Shown: positions 8,595 through 17,899 of the stretch, in pieces
Numbering within the stretch: the first letter of the stretch is position 1
Layout: each line of letters opens with the position of its first letter
Source of the DNA: Arthrobacter sp. S39
GTDB lineage: Bacteria > Actinomycetota > Actinomycetes > Actinomycetales > Micrococcaceae
Assembly: GCF_004320525.1 (NCBI RefSeq)
Contig: NZ_SIHX01000001.1
Location: forward strand, 744,001-808,000
Length of the DNA stretch: 64,000 bases
Direction of reading: 5' to 3'
Notes under the pieces: generated by a model
The model's input: only the letters and a program-made list of their open reading frames with translations
Database searches by the model: none
Told to the model about the DNA's origin: nothing
Position numbers and translations under genes: made by a program

Positions 8595-9326
8595 ATGATG
8601 TCTTCAACTGAAGAGCTTCTGAAGCGTCTCGGTGTCTCCATTGACGCCGGGACGCTTCGTCTTGCTCTCACACACCGTTCCTACGCCTACGAAAACGGCG
8701 GAATCCCCACCAACGAGCGGCTCGAATTCCTGGGTGACTCCATCCTGGGCTTCTCCGTGACGGATGCCCTGTACCGGGACAACCCCTCCCTGCCCGAAGG
8801 TGACCTTGCGAAGCGGCGGTCCGCTGTCGTCAGTACCCGTGCCCTTGCAGGCATCGGCCGAAGCCTTGGCATCGGCGACTACATTTACCTGGGCCAGGGC
8901 GAAAAGCTCACGGAGGGCAAGAACAAGGCCTCCATCCTCGCGGACACCATGGAAGCACTGATCGGTGCCACCTACGTCTCCAACGACATCGAAACCGCCC
9001 GGCAGTTGGTCATGCGGCTCATTGGCCCGCTCCTGAAGGACGCAGCCGCCCTCGGCGCCGGGACAGACTGGAAGACCAGCATTCAGGAACTGGCGGCCAG
9101 CAGGCAGCTCGGCAGCATCCACTACGTGGTGGAAGGATCCGGGCCGGACCACGCGCGCACGTTTACTGCCGTCCTGGAGATCGGCGGCAACGCCTATGGC
9201 AAAGGCTCCGGCCACTCCAAGAAGGAAGCGGAGCAGGAAGCCGCGGCCGACGCCTGGCGCGTGCTCTCGGGAGCCCCCCGGGCAGTTGCTGCGGACGCCT
9301 CCGCGGACTCTGCCGCGACCTACTAG
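8595..9326 (+). CDS. rnc: Ribonuclease III
   Basis: Double-strand-specific endoribonuclease that matures rRNA precursors. The signature [13 protein letters not shown] lies near residues 41-53, the second acidic site DTMEALIGA near 117-125, and a C-terminal double-stranded-RNA-binding domain with the usual GxGxSKKEAEQxAA motif near residues 195-215. About 243 residues, normal. ATG 8595 has AGG 5 bases upstream; a TTG at 8577 directly after the rpmF stop is an alternative start adding 6 residues. Located between rpmF and mutM as in many actinobacteria. Confidence 0.97.
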   Translation: MMSSTEELLKRLGVSIDAGTLRLALTHRSYAYENGGIPTNERLEFLGDSILGFSVTDALYRDNPSLPEGDLAKRRSAVVSTRALAGIGRSLGIGDYIYLGQGEKLTEGKNKASILADTMEALIGATYVSNDIETARQLVMRLIGPLLKDAAALGAGTDWKTSIQELAASRQLGSIHYVVEGSGPDHARTFTAVLEIGGNAYGKGSGHSKKEAEQEAAADAWRVLSGAPRAVAADASADSAATY

Positions 9327-9334
9327 GCTGTCCT

Positions 9335-10291
9335 GTGCCGGAACTCCCGGAAGTGGAAGTGGTCCGCCGTGGACTGGTGAGCTGGGTCCGCGGACGCACG
9401 ATCACCTCGGTTGACGTACTGGACCCCCGGTCCATCCGCCGCCACGCCCTGGGTACGGAAGACTTTGCCGGCAACTTGGAAGGGGCCACCGTGGCGGATG
9501 TCGTCCGCCGCGGAAAGTTCCTCTGGATGCCGCTGCAGGACGCAACGGACACTTCCCCCGCGCCCGCGGCTCCCGCCGTCGCCCTCATGGCCCACCTTGG
9601 CATGAGCGGCCAGTTGCTGATGCAGGACACCACGGCCCCGGACGAAAAGCACCTCAAAGTCAGGCTCCGGCTGAGTCCTCGCGACGGCATGCCCGAACAG
9701 CTCCGGTTTGTGGACCAGCGGATCTTTGGCGGACTCTTCGTCACCGCCCTGGTTCCCACGGACGACGGCGGCCCCGGCGGCCTCGCTGAATCACCCCTCC
9801 CGCTGATCGCCGACGAGGCATCGCACATCGCCCGCGACCCCCTCGACCCGGCCTTTTCCTTCGACAGTTTCTACAGCCGGCTCCGGAAACGAAAGACGGG
9901 CCTCAAACGCGCCCTGCTGGACCAGGGGCTGGTTTCTGGGATTGGCAACATCTACGCCGACGAAGCCCTGTGGCGGGCGAAACTGCATTACGCCCGGCCC
10001 ACCGACAAGTTGCGGCGGGCCGACGCGGCGCAGCTCGTGAGCAGCGCCCGTGACGTCATGCTGGACGCGCTGGCCGCCGGCGGGACCAGCTTCGATTCGC
10101 TGTACGTCAACGTCAACGGCGCCTCCGGCTACTTCGACCGCTCCCTTAACGCCTACGGGCGGGAAGGCCAGCCCTGCCACCGCTGCGCCGCCGTCGGAAT
10201 TAATTCCCCGATCCGCAGGGAACAGTTCATGAACCGCTCCTCCTACACCTGTCCTGTCTGCCAGCCGCGGCCCCGGAACGGGCGCTGGTAG
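9335..10291 (+). CDS. mutM: Formamidopyrimidine-DNA glycosylase (MutM/Fpg)
   Basis: Bifunctional glycosylase/AP lyase that removes oxidised purines such as 8-oxoguanine. The catalytic N-terminal PELPEVE (residues 2-8, Pro2 being the Schiff-base nucleophile), the helix-two-turn-helix region with [12 protein letters not shown] near residue 205, and a C-terminal zinc finger (CHRC ... CPVC) are all present. GTG start 8 bases after the rnc stop. The insertion around residues 69-80 (Thr/Ala/Pro rich) is a modest lineage-specific loop. Confidence 0.97.
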   Translation: MPELPEVEVVRRGLVSWVRGRTITSVDVLDPRSIRRHALGTEDFAGNLEGATVADVVRRGKFLWMPLQDATDTSPAPAAPAVALMAHLGMSGQLLMQDTTAPDEKHLKVRLRLSPRDGMPEQLRFVDQRIFGGLFVTALVPTDDGGPGGLAESPLPLIADEASHIARDPLDPAFSFDSFYSRLRKRKTGLKRALLDQGLVSGIGNIYADEALWRAKLHYARPTDKLRRADAAQLVSSARDVMLDALAAGGTSFDSLYVNVNGASGYFDRSLNAYGREGQPCHRCAAVGINSPIRREQFMNRSSYTCPVCQPRPRNGRW

Positions 10292-10363
10292 CGGGCAGGC
10301 AAAGTCTGCGGATTCTGCGGTTCCGCAATGTGGGTTCCGTTGACAGACTGGGGCCATAAGAAG

Positions 10364-10389
10364 CGGCGGACCGCCTGAAGGCGGCCGCC
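10364..10389 (+). terminator. GC hairpin between mutM and the MFS gene
   Basis: GGCGGaCCGCC and GGCGGcCGCC are separated by a 3-4 base loop, giving an almost perfect GC stem. No T tract follows, so termination is uncertain; it could equally be a leader structure of the next gene. Confidence 0.35.
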
Positions 10390-10435
10390 ACGTCCCAGCC
10401 CGTCAGCAGGAACCAGGCAGCCCTTGTACCTTTCG

Positions 10436-11724
10436 ATGTCGGACCGCACCGGCGGCCAGAAGGACTCCCAATCCGAGATGCCCGCTGCCGCCGCGACGGC
10501 GTTCCGGCTGTCCCCGGTCATCATCTGGCTGGGAATCGTCAGCATGATGACGGATATCTCGTCAGAATCGGTGGCAGCCATCCTGCCGCTGTACGTGACC
10601 GGCTTCCTGGGACTGTCCACCATCGCGTTCGGAATCATCGACGGCATCAACCAGGGCGCCAGCGCCATCGTGCGGATAGCCGCAGGATGGGTCTCGGACC
10701 GCACAGGGCAGCCCAAGCGTGTGGCGGTGGCCGGGTACGGCCTCTCCATGGTGGCCAGGATCGGGTTCCTCTTCGCGGGCGGCTTCTGGACCATAGCCGG
10801 AATCGTCACCGGCGACAGGATCGGAAAAGGCATCCGTACGGCTCCGCGCGATGCACTGATCTCCGAAGCGGCGCAGCCGGAGCACCTGGCAAGATCGTTC
10901 GGGGTCCACCGCATGCTGGACAGTGTGGGTGCCGCCACCGGGCCACTGCTGGCGTTCCTGGTGCTGGTGCTGATCCCCAACGGCTTCAGCACGGTGTTCA
11001 TCGTTTCGTTGGCCTTCTCGGCGATCGGCGTGGCCGTGCTGGTACTGATCGTCCCCGGCCGCCGTCGCGGTCCCGCCGTCGCGGTCCCGCCGTCGCGGCC
11101 ACCTCAGCGCGCCGTCCGCGTTTCCAGTGGTCGCAGCTGCGCTGGGGCGCGCTGAAGGAGCAGGGCCTGGCCCGGCTCATGCTGACAGCCGGACTCCTGG
11201 GCCTCCTGACCATTGGCGACGGGTTCATCTACCTGATCCTCCATGACCGGGGTTCCTTTTCAGTCCAGTATTTCCCGCTGCTCTATGTGGGAACCAACGT
11301 TGTTTTCCTCCTGTTCGCCATTCCGCTGGGAAAGCTGGCGGACCGGTGGGGGCGGATCCCCGTTTTCCTGGGCGGCCACCTGGCCCTGCTGGCCTGTTAC
11401 GTCCTCGCAGCCCTGCCTTTCGGCGGCCTGGGTTCCACCATCGGCTGCCTGCTCCTGCTCGGGGTGTTCTACGCGGCGACCGACGGTGTCCTCGCCGCCA
11501 TGGTCAGCCGGTTGACCCGGGCGGAGAACCTGGCGACGGCGCTTGGCACCGCGCAGACCGTGGTGGCCCTGAGCCGGATGGCCGCAACCGCCGGGTTCGG
11601 GGTTTTGTGGTACCTGGTCGGGCCCGTGACTGCCGTGCTGTGCGTGGCCGGCCTGCTGACGGCAGCTCTTGCAGCCGGCACGGTCCTGCTTGGCGGGGCA
11701 CGCCGATGGGCGGCCGCACCGTGA
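10436..11724 (+). pseudogene. MFS transporter split by a 14-bp tandem duplication
   Basis: Major facilitator protein read in two frames. The N-terminal part (starting ATG 10436 or TTG 10424) covers helices 1-6 with DRTGQPKRVAVAG and GDRIGKGIRTAPRDALIS, typical of the YfcJ-like actinobacterial MFS group, and runs off frame at 11155. The C-terminal part (helices 7-12, from about RFQWSQLRWG) continues in another frame to 11724. The break lies in a 14-bp direct repeat at 11059-11098. Removing exactly one repeat unit joins the frames into LIVPGRRRGPAVAATSARRP, so the ancestral gene had one unit fewer. It is either a recent inactivation, a phase-variable gene or an assembly error. Substrate unknown. 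Confidence 0.85.
11059..11098. repeat. 14-bp tandem repeat inside the MFS gene
   Basis: The unit GCCGTCGCGGTCCC occurs at 11061-11074 and 11075-11088, followed by the first 10 bases of a third copy (11089-11098); two matching bases extend it to the left. Since 14 is not a multiple of 3, gain or loss of a unit switches the reading frame. Confidence 0.95.
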
Positions 11725-12869
11725 GCCGGGGAAAGGGGCCACAGCCGGCTCCGCGGCCACCGAAGAATGCAGGCAACGGATCCGTGGCCACCCTCCCCGC
11801 GCGTGAGGCGGTTCCTGCTGACGCTCCGGCGGCCGCAGCCTTGCCGGAATCCGGCATGCGGCGGCGGTGGCTCATCCTGCTGGCAATTGTCGTGCTGGTG
11901 GCCGCGGGCGCGTCCGTGTTCACCGTTTCAGCGTTCCAGGCGGCCAAAACCAGCCAGCAAGCGGACTCGCCCGTTGCCACGGTCGCGGCGCAAGGGCTGC
12001 CGGCCGCACCCTTTGTGATGTTCCGGAACACGGCTCCCGGACAGGGTTTCGGTCAGGCGGCAACCGTCCCGTTGGCCGACCCAACAGGCCAGCGCGCGCT
12101 CAGCGGCCACAGCTGTGACCGCGTGTATGCGGTCATGAACCTGGTGAGCTGCCTGAGTACCAGGAATGAGATCCCCACCAAATTTGAGGCCACCGTTTAC
12201 GACAGCTCACTGGACCCCGTCGAATCGTGGGCCCTGGGAGGCATCCCCAGCCGTACCCGGATCAGCGCCGACGGGTCCCTGCTGGCTAGCACAGTGTTTG
12301 TGTCCGGGCACTCGTACGCCGCTGCAGGGTTTTCCACGGAGACCGTCATCCGCGGCCGGGACGGCACCGTGCACGGGAACCTCGAGGAGTTCGCCCTCAT
12401 TTCCGGCGGAACCCAGATCAAGGCGTCGGACCGCAATATCTGGGGCGTGACCTTCGTCCCGGGCCAGCCGGACGCGTTCTATGCCACAGCCTCATCCCAA
12501 GGAAAGATCTGGCTCGTGCGGGGAAGCCTCCAGGACAAGACCCTGACGGTGACCGCTGCAGGGATAGAGTGTCCATCGGTCTCGCCGGACGGAACCCGGA
12601 TCGCCTACAAGAAGAGTGTTTCCGGTACGCTCGTGGGCCATCGCAACATCGCGGTGCTGGACATCGCCTCCGGAACGGAAACGGTCCTCGCCGAACAACG
12701 CGATATTGACGACCAGTTGGAGTGGCTCGACGCCAGTACTGTGGTCTACGGCGTTCCGCGGGATGAGTCCGGCCAGGACAGCGACGTTTGGTCCCTGGCC
12801 ATCGATCCGGCGGCGCAGCCCTCACTTTTCATCGAACATGCCTGGTCTCCGGCAGTGGTGCGGCAGTAG
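11706..12869 (+). CDS. Membrane-anchored TolB-like (beta-propeller) protein
   Basis: About 387 residues: a Pro/Ala-rich cytoplasmic N-terminus, one transmembrane helix near residues 55-80 (RRRWLILLAIVVLVAAG), then an extracellular domain with repeated WD40/TolB-like elements (RISADGSLLAS, CPSVSPDGTRIAYKK, LEWLDASTVVYG). This architecture occurs in many actinobacteria without a known role; a periplasm-facing propeller might bind a partner protein or cell-wall component. ATG 11706 overlaps the end of the MFS gene; GTG 11721 is an alternative that overlaps its TGA stop. The upstream open frame in the MFS gene is not coding. Confidence 0.72.
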   Translation: MGGRTVSRGKGPQPAPRPPKNAGNGSVATLPAREAVPADAPAAAALPESGMRRRWLILLAIVVLVAAGASVFTVSAFQAAKTSQQADSPVATVAAQGLPAAPFVMFRNTAPGQGFGQAATVPLADPTGQRALSGHSCDRVYAVMNLVSCLSTRNEIPTKFEATVYDSSLDPVESWALGGIPSRTRISADGSLLASTVFVSGHSYAAAGFSTETVIRGRDGTVHGNLEEFALISGGTQIKASDRNIWGVTFVPGQPDAFYATASSQGKIWLVRGSLQDKTLTVTAAGIECPSVSPDGTRIAYKKSVSGTLVGHRNIAVLDIASGTETVLAEQRDIDDQLEWLDASTVVYGVPRDESGQDSDVWSLAIDPAAQPSLFIEHAWSPAVVRQ

Positions 12870-12974
12870 CCGTCACGGCCGGGAACTGCTCTAAATCCGT
12901 GGAAACCCGCAGTGACGCAGTAGATTTGGGGCAGCAGAGCAGCCGCTTCAGCCACTCAGGAGACCAGAAACACC

Positions 12975-15900
12975 TTGCACCTCAAAAGCCTTACCGTCCG
13001 GGGGTTCAAGTCGTTCGCGTCAGCCACCACCTTCGACTTTGAACCCGGAGTCACCGCAGTGGTGGGGCCGAACGGTTCCGGAAAGTCCAACGTGGTGGAC
13101 GCGCTCTCCTGGGTCATGGGCGAACAGGGAGCAAAAACGCTGCGCGGCGGCAAAATGGAAGACGTCATTTTCGCCGGGACCTCCGGGCGGCCCCCGCTGG
13201 GGCGGGCACACGTCTCCCTGACCATCGACAACGCTGATGGTGCACTCCCGATCGAGTACAGCGAGGTCACCATCTCGCGGACACTCTTCCGCACCGGCGG
13301 ATCCGAATACGCCATCAATGGTGCCAGCTGCCGGCTTCTCGATATCCAGGAGCTGCTTTCCGATTCCGGCCTGGGCCGGGAAATGCACGTGATCGTCGGC
13401 CAGGGCCAGCTGGACAAGGTCCTGCACGCCACCCCCGAGGACCGCCGCGGCTTCATCGAGGAGGCGGCAGGAATCCTGAAACACCGCCGCCGCAAGGAAA
13501 AGACCGTCCGCAAGCTGGAGGCGATGCAGGCCAACCTCCAGCGCCTGAGCGACCTCACCGGCGAGATCCGGCGGCAGCTCACCCCGCTGGGCAAGCAGGC
13601 CGACGTGGCCCGCCGAGCCCAGCGCGTCCAGTTCGACGTCCGCGACGCACGTGCGCGGCTGCTCGCCGATGACCTGGTCCGGCAGCAGGCGGCCCTCGAC
13701 AAGGACGTGGCGGATGAGGAGGCGCTGAAGGCCCGCCGCAGCGTCGTCGAGAAGGAACTGGAATCCGGGCGCAGGAAACAGGCCGCCATGGAACAGCTTG
13801 CGGCAGAGGCCACCCCGTTGCTCAACGCGGCGCAGGACACCTGGTACAGGCTGTCGGCAGCGCGGGAACGGCTGCGTTCCCTTGGCTCGCTGGCCCGGGA
13901 ACGCGGCCGCCTGCTTGGAGCCGTGGACGCTGAGCCGTACTCCGGGCGGGACCCTGAACAGCTCGAACGGCAGGCTGCCCGGGTCCGGGACGAACTGACG
14001 GAACTTGACCGACACATCCTGGACAGGCGCAGCGCCCTGGAATCAGCGACCGCCGCCAAGACCGGGGCGGAACACGAAGCGGCAATCGAGGACAAGCGGC
14101 TGACCGCCGTCCTCCGCGCCGCTGCGGACCGGCGCGAAGGCCTGGCCCGGCTCGCCGGCCAGGTTGGCGCCGCACGGTCGCGGGTGGAATCCGCCCAGGC
14201 GGAGCTGGGCAGGCTCCGTGAGTCGCTCGCCGCGGGGCAGGAACGCCGCCGGCAGGCCCAGACGGAGTTCACCGCATTGGAGACCCAGGTGGCGGGGGTC
14301 GAGGAAGGCGAGGAGAGCCTCGACGCCGACTATGAGGATGCCAGCGCCGAACTCGACGCCGTCCGTGACGGGATCTCCGCCCTCACCGCCGCCGGCGCGG
14401 AGGCGGTCCGCGAACGCGACGCCCTGGCCGCCCGGCGGGATGCGCTCGAACTCGGACTCAACCGCAAGGACGGCACAGCGCATGCGCTCAACGCCGGACT
14501 GGACGGCGTCGTTGGCACGCTGGCATCGGACCTCACCATCAGCCCCGGGTACGAGACGGCGATTGCCGCCGCCCTCGGCGACGCCTCCGAAGCGATTGTG
14601 GTCCGGGACCCGGCTGTGGCTGCCGAGGTCATGCAGTTCCTGAAGGACGACGACGGCGGTCGCGCCTCGCTGCTGCTGGCGTCAGCAGCTGCCGTGCAGG
14701 ACCCGGGCGTCCCGCTGAGCGAAACGTTGCCGGCGGGTGCGCGCTGGGCCGTTGACCTTGCCTCTGCGGTGGACGGCAGCAGCCCCGCCGTGGCGGCGCT
14801 CCTGGCGGGGGTGGCCGTGGTTGAGGATCTGGACAGCGCCGGCCGGCTGGTTGCCGACAGGCCGGACCTGACGGCGGTGACCCGGGCGGGGGACGTCTTC
14901 ACGGCGCTGACGGTCACCGGCGGCTCGGCGAAGGCACCGTCCCTGCTGGAGGTGCAGGCCGCCGTCGACGACGCCGGGACGCGGCTCGCCGCCGTCACCG
15001 CGGACCTGGAACGGAACAGGTTCGCGCTGGCCGGCGCCGAAGCCCGGCGCACCGAAGCGCAGGCGAGGGCTGATGCCGCCCTGGACCGCCTGCATGAATC
15101 GGACGCCCGGCTCGCCGCGGTCGCCGAACGGCTGGGCCACTTGAATTCCGTCCTGCGCAGCGCCGTGGGGGAGAGCGACAGGCTTGCCGCCTCCCTCGCG
15201 AAGGCCGAAACCAACGTGGCCAACGAGGAACAAGCGCTCGCAGCCATCACAGAACGGCTGGCCGCGGCGCAGCAGGCGCCGGCCGAAGAGGAACCGTCCA
15301 CCGAACACCGGGATGCCCTGGCCCTGGCAGCCTCGCAGGCGCGTTCGGCGGAGATGGAAGCCAGGCTGTCGCTGCGCAGCACGGAGGAACAGCTGACGGC
15401 CACCCGGAACCGGGCACTGTCGCTGGAACGGGCCGCGGCCACCGAACGCAAGGCGCGGGAAGAAGCCGCTGAACGGGCCCGCCGCCGCCGGATCCAGGCC
15501 AGGCGGGCCGCCGCGGTGCAAGGGGGCGTCGAACTGGCCCTGCGTTTCATCGATGTGTCCGTGGAGCTGGCCAGGCAGGAACGCGACCTCGCCGAAGAGA
15601 ACCGCGAACAGCGCGACCGCGCCCTGCTGGAGATCAGGACCTCCAACGACGCTTTCGCCCGCGAGCTGGCAGAACTCACGGACTCGGTCCACCGGGACGA
15701 GCTTGCGCGTGCACAGCAGCGGGCGCGGATCGGAGCGCTCGAAACACGCTCCATCGAGGAACTCGGCATCACCCCGGACCTGCTGGTGGCTGACTTCGGA
15801 CCGGACGTACCCGTGCCCGTCCCGGCGGATGAAACCCAGGACAAATGGGCAGCCCTCCGGGCACCCGTTGACGACACCGGCGCTCCGGTGATGGAAGGCA

Positions 15901-16565
15901 AACCGTTTGTCCGGGAGGAGCAGGAGAAACGCCTCCGGAAGGCCGAAAGGGACCTGTCCGCCCTGGGAAAGGTCAACCCGCTGGCACTGGAGGAGTTCGC
16001 CGCGCTGGAAGAACGGCACCAATTCCTCAGCACCCAACTGGAGGACCTGAAGTCCAGCCGCAAGGACCTGCTGGATATCATCAAGGAAGTGGACGACCGT
16101 GTCCAGCGTGTCTTCGCCGAAGCCTTTGACGACACCCAGGCCCAATTCGTCCGCGTCTTCGCCCGCCTCTTTCCCGGCGGAGAGGGCCGCCTGGTCCTGA
16201 CGGACCCCTCAGACATGCTCACCACCGGCATCGAGGTGGAGGCGCGTCCTGCCGGCAAGAAGATCAAGCGGCTCTCGCTGCTCTCCGGCGGCGAACGGTC
16301 CCTGACCGCCGTCGCCCTGCTGGTGGCCATCTTCAAAGCCCGGCCCTCGCCGTTCTACGTCATGGACGAGGTCGAGGCGGCCCTTGATGACACCAACCTG
16401 GGCAGGCTCATCACCATCTTCGAGGAACTCCGCGAGTCCAGCCAGCTGATCGTGATCACGCACCAAAAGCGGACCATGGAAGTGGCTGATGCGCTGTACG
16501 GGGTCACCATGCGCGGCGACGGCGTCTCCACCGTCATCAGCCAGCGACTCGGTGCCGAGGTGTAG
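12975..16565 (+). CDS. smc: Chromosome segregation protein SMC
   Basis: Condensin ATPase that organises and segregates the chromosome, with ScpA/ScpB as partners (not in this window). The 1196-residue protein has Walker A GPNGSGKSN at 31-39, two long coiled coils rich in Glu/Arg/Ala on either side of a hinge around residues 500-680, the ABC signature LLSGGERSLTA near 1101-1111 and Walker B FYVMDEVEAALDD near 1125. TTG start at 12975 gives the conserved MHLKSLTVRGFKSFA. Followed by ftsY with a 65-base gap, as is usual for actinobacteria. Confidence 0.98.
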   Translation: MHLKSLTVRGFKSFASATTFDFEPGVTAVVGPNGSGKSNVVDALSWVMGEQGAKTLRGGKMEDVIFAGTSGRPPLGRAHVSLTIDNADGALPIEYSEVTISRTLFRTGGSEYAINGASCRLLDIQELLSDSGLGREMHVIVGQGQLDKVLHATPEDRRGFIEEAAGILKHRRRKEKTVRKLEAMQANLQRLSDLTGEIRRQLTPLGKQADVARRAQRVQFDVRDARARLLADDLVRQQAALDKDVADEEALKARRSVVEKELESGRRKQAAMEQLAAEATPLLNAAQDTWYRLSAARERLRSLGSLARERGRLLGAVDAEPYSGRDPEQLERQAARVRDELTELDRHILDRRSALESATAAKTGAEHEAAIEDKRLTAVLRAAADRREGLARLAGQVGAARSRVESAQAELGRLRESLAAGQERRRQAQTEFTALETQVAGVEEGEESLDADYEDASAELDAVRDGISALTAAGAEAVRERDALAARRDALELGLNRKDGTAHALNAGLDGVVGTLASDLTISPGYETAIAAALGDASEAIVVRDPAVAAEVMQFLKDDDGGRASLLLASAAAVQDPGVPLSETLPAGARWAVDLASAVDGSSPAVAALLAGVAVVEDLDSAGRLVADRPDLTAVTRAGDVFTALTVTGGSAKAPSLLEVQAAVDDAGTRLAAVTADLERNRFALAGAEARRTEAQARADAALDRLHESDARLAAVAERLGHLNSVLRSAVGESDRLAASLAKAETNVANEEQALAAITERLAAAQQAPAEEEPSTEHRDALALAASQARSAEMEARLSLRSTEEQLTATRNRALSLERAAATERKAREEAAERARRRRIQARRAAAVQGGVELALRFIDVSVELARQERDLAEENREQRDRALLEIRTSNDAFARELAELTDSVHRDELARAQQRARIGALETRSIEELGITPDLLVADFGPDVPVPVPADETQDKWAALRAPVDDTGAPVMEGKPFVREEQEKRLRKAERDLSALGKVNPLALEEFAALEERHQFLSTQLEDLKSSRKDLLDIIKEVDDRVQRVFAEAFDDTQAQFVRVFARLFPGGEGRLVLTDPSDMLTTGIEVEARPAGKKIKRLSLLSGGERSLTAVALLVAIFKARPSPFYVMDEVEAALDDTNLGRLITIFEELRESSQLIVITHQKRTMEVADALYGVTMRGDGVSTVISQRLGAEV

Positions 16566-16630
16566 CGTTCCCGCACGTGGGAGCCGGATGCGCAGAACAT
16601 CAGGGTGAAACCTTGTGAGAAGCTAGGGGA

Positions 16631-17839
16631 GTGAATGACATCCTCCCCATTATTCTGTCCATAGTTGCTGCCCTGGCGGTTATTGGTGGGTTGATCCCGG
16701 TCTTCCTGAAGGCGCGGAAGAACATCACCCAGTACCCGGGCACCCGCGATGCCAATGACCCGGTCACTCCGCAAGGCGGCGGAACCCTGCTGGAGGACGC
16801 CCCCGTGGCGCCGGCGGAACGTACCGCCCCTGCCGGTGTTGACCTCGACGGGCTGGAAACAACCGATGTCCCTGACAACGCGGCGGGCCTGGAAACCATC
16901 CAGGTGGAGACCCCGCTTCCCGTTGCCGGCCGGCTGACCCGCCTGCGCGAACGCCTGGTCCGGTCCAACAACATCCTGGGCAAGGGCCTGCTGGCCCTCC
17001 TCTCCAGCGACAAGATCGACGAGAACGTCTGGGACGAAGTCGAGGAAACCCTCCTCCTGGCAGACCTCGGAACCGAACCCACCATGCAGCTGGTGGATGC
17101 CCTGCGCGAGCGGGTCAAGGTCCTCGGCACGCGGACCCCGGAGCAGGTCAAGGCGCTGCTGCGCGAAGAGCTCATCAAGCTGGTGGATCCCACCATGGAC
17201 CGCAGCCTGAACACCACCCGCCACGCGGACAAGCCGGCCGTCGTGATGGTGGTTGGGGTCAACGGCGTCGGCAAGACCACCACGGTGGGCAAGCTCGCCC
17301 GCGTGCTCGTCGCGGAAGACAAGGACGTGCTGCTGGGTGCGGCAGACACCTTCCGCGCTGCGGCCGCGGAGCAGCTGGCCACGTGGGGCCAGCGGGTGGG
17401 AGTCCCCACCGTGAAGTCCGACGTCGACGGCGCCGATCCTGCGTCCGTCGCCTATGAGGCGGTCAAGGCAGGCATCGACCAGGAAGTCGACGTTGTGATG
17501 ATCGACACCGCCGGACGGCTGCAGAACAAAGTGGGCCTGATGGACGAGCTCGGCAAGGTCAAGCGCGTCATCGAAAAGCTCGCCGAGGTTGATGAGGTGC
17601 TGCTGGTCCTGGATGCCACCACCGGCCAGAACGGACTCAACCAGGCACGGGTCTTCTCCGAGGTGGTCAACATCACCGGCATCGTGCTGACCAAGCTGGA
17701 CGGCACCGCCAAGGGCGGGATCGTCGTCGCCATCCAGAAATCGCTCGGTGTGCCCGTCAAGCTGATCGGCCTGGGCGAGGGCGCCGACGACCTCGCCCCC
17801 TTCGAGGCTGAGGGCTTCGTCGACGCGCTGCTGAACTGA
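16631..17839 (+). CDS. ftsY: Signal recognition particle receptor FtsY
   Basis: GTPase receptor that docks the SRP-ribosome complex at the membrane. Residues 1-22 form an N-terminal membrane helix, followed by a short variable linker, the four-helix N domain and the G domain with GVNGVGKTTT near 209, DTAGRLQNK near 297 and TKLDGTAKGG near 355. GTG start is preceded by AGGGGAG. Length 402 is typical of actinobacterial FtsY, shorter in the acidic A domain than E. coli. Its SRP partner gene ffh is at 22.7 kb. Confidence 0.98.
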   Translation: MNDILPIILSIVAALAVIGGLIPVFLKARKNITQYPGTRDANDPVTPQGGGTLLEDAPVAPAERTAPAGVDLDGLETTDVPDNAAGLETIQVETPLPVAGRLTRLRERLVRSNNILGKGLLALLSSDKIDENVWDEVEETLLLADLGTEPTMQLVDALRERVKVLGTRTPEQVKALLREELIKLVDPTMDRSLNTTRHADKPAVVMVVGVNGVGKTTTVGKLARVLVAEDKDVLLGAADTFRAAAAEQLATWGQRVGVPTVKSDVDGADPASVAYEAVKAGIDQEVDVVMIDTAGRLQNKVGLMDELGKVKRVIEKLAEVDEVLLVLDATTGQNGLNQARVFSEVVNITGIVLTKLDGTAKGGIVVAIQKSLGVPVKLIGLGEGADDLAPFEAEGFVDALLN

Positions 17840-17844
17840 CGCTC

Positions 17845-17899
17845 CATCGAGGGGTGGGATCCCGCCGCAGGCTATGGCGGCGGGATCCCACCCTCGATG
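17845..17899. terminator. Bidirectional intrinsic terminator between ftsY and MFS
   Basis: A 23-24 base arm at 17845-17868 is complementary to 17877-17899 with one bulged G and an 8-base loop. The right arm encodes the last codons of the MFS gene on the minus strand. Placed exactly where two genes converge; the stem is very strong but lacks an obvious long T tract. Confidence 0.85.

Noticed and set aside
14330..16336. 668-residue open frame opposite smc
   Set aside because: Ser/Arg/Ala-rich antisense shadow of the smc coiled-coil codons; no motif or ribosome-binding site.
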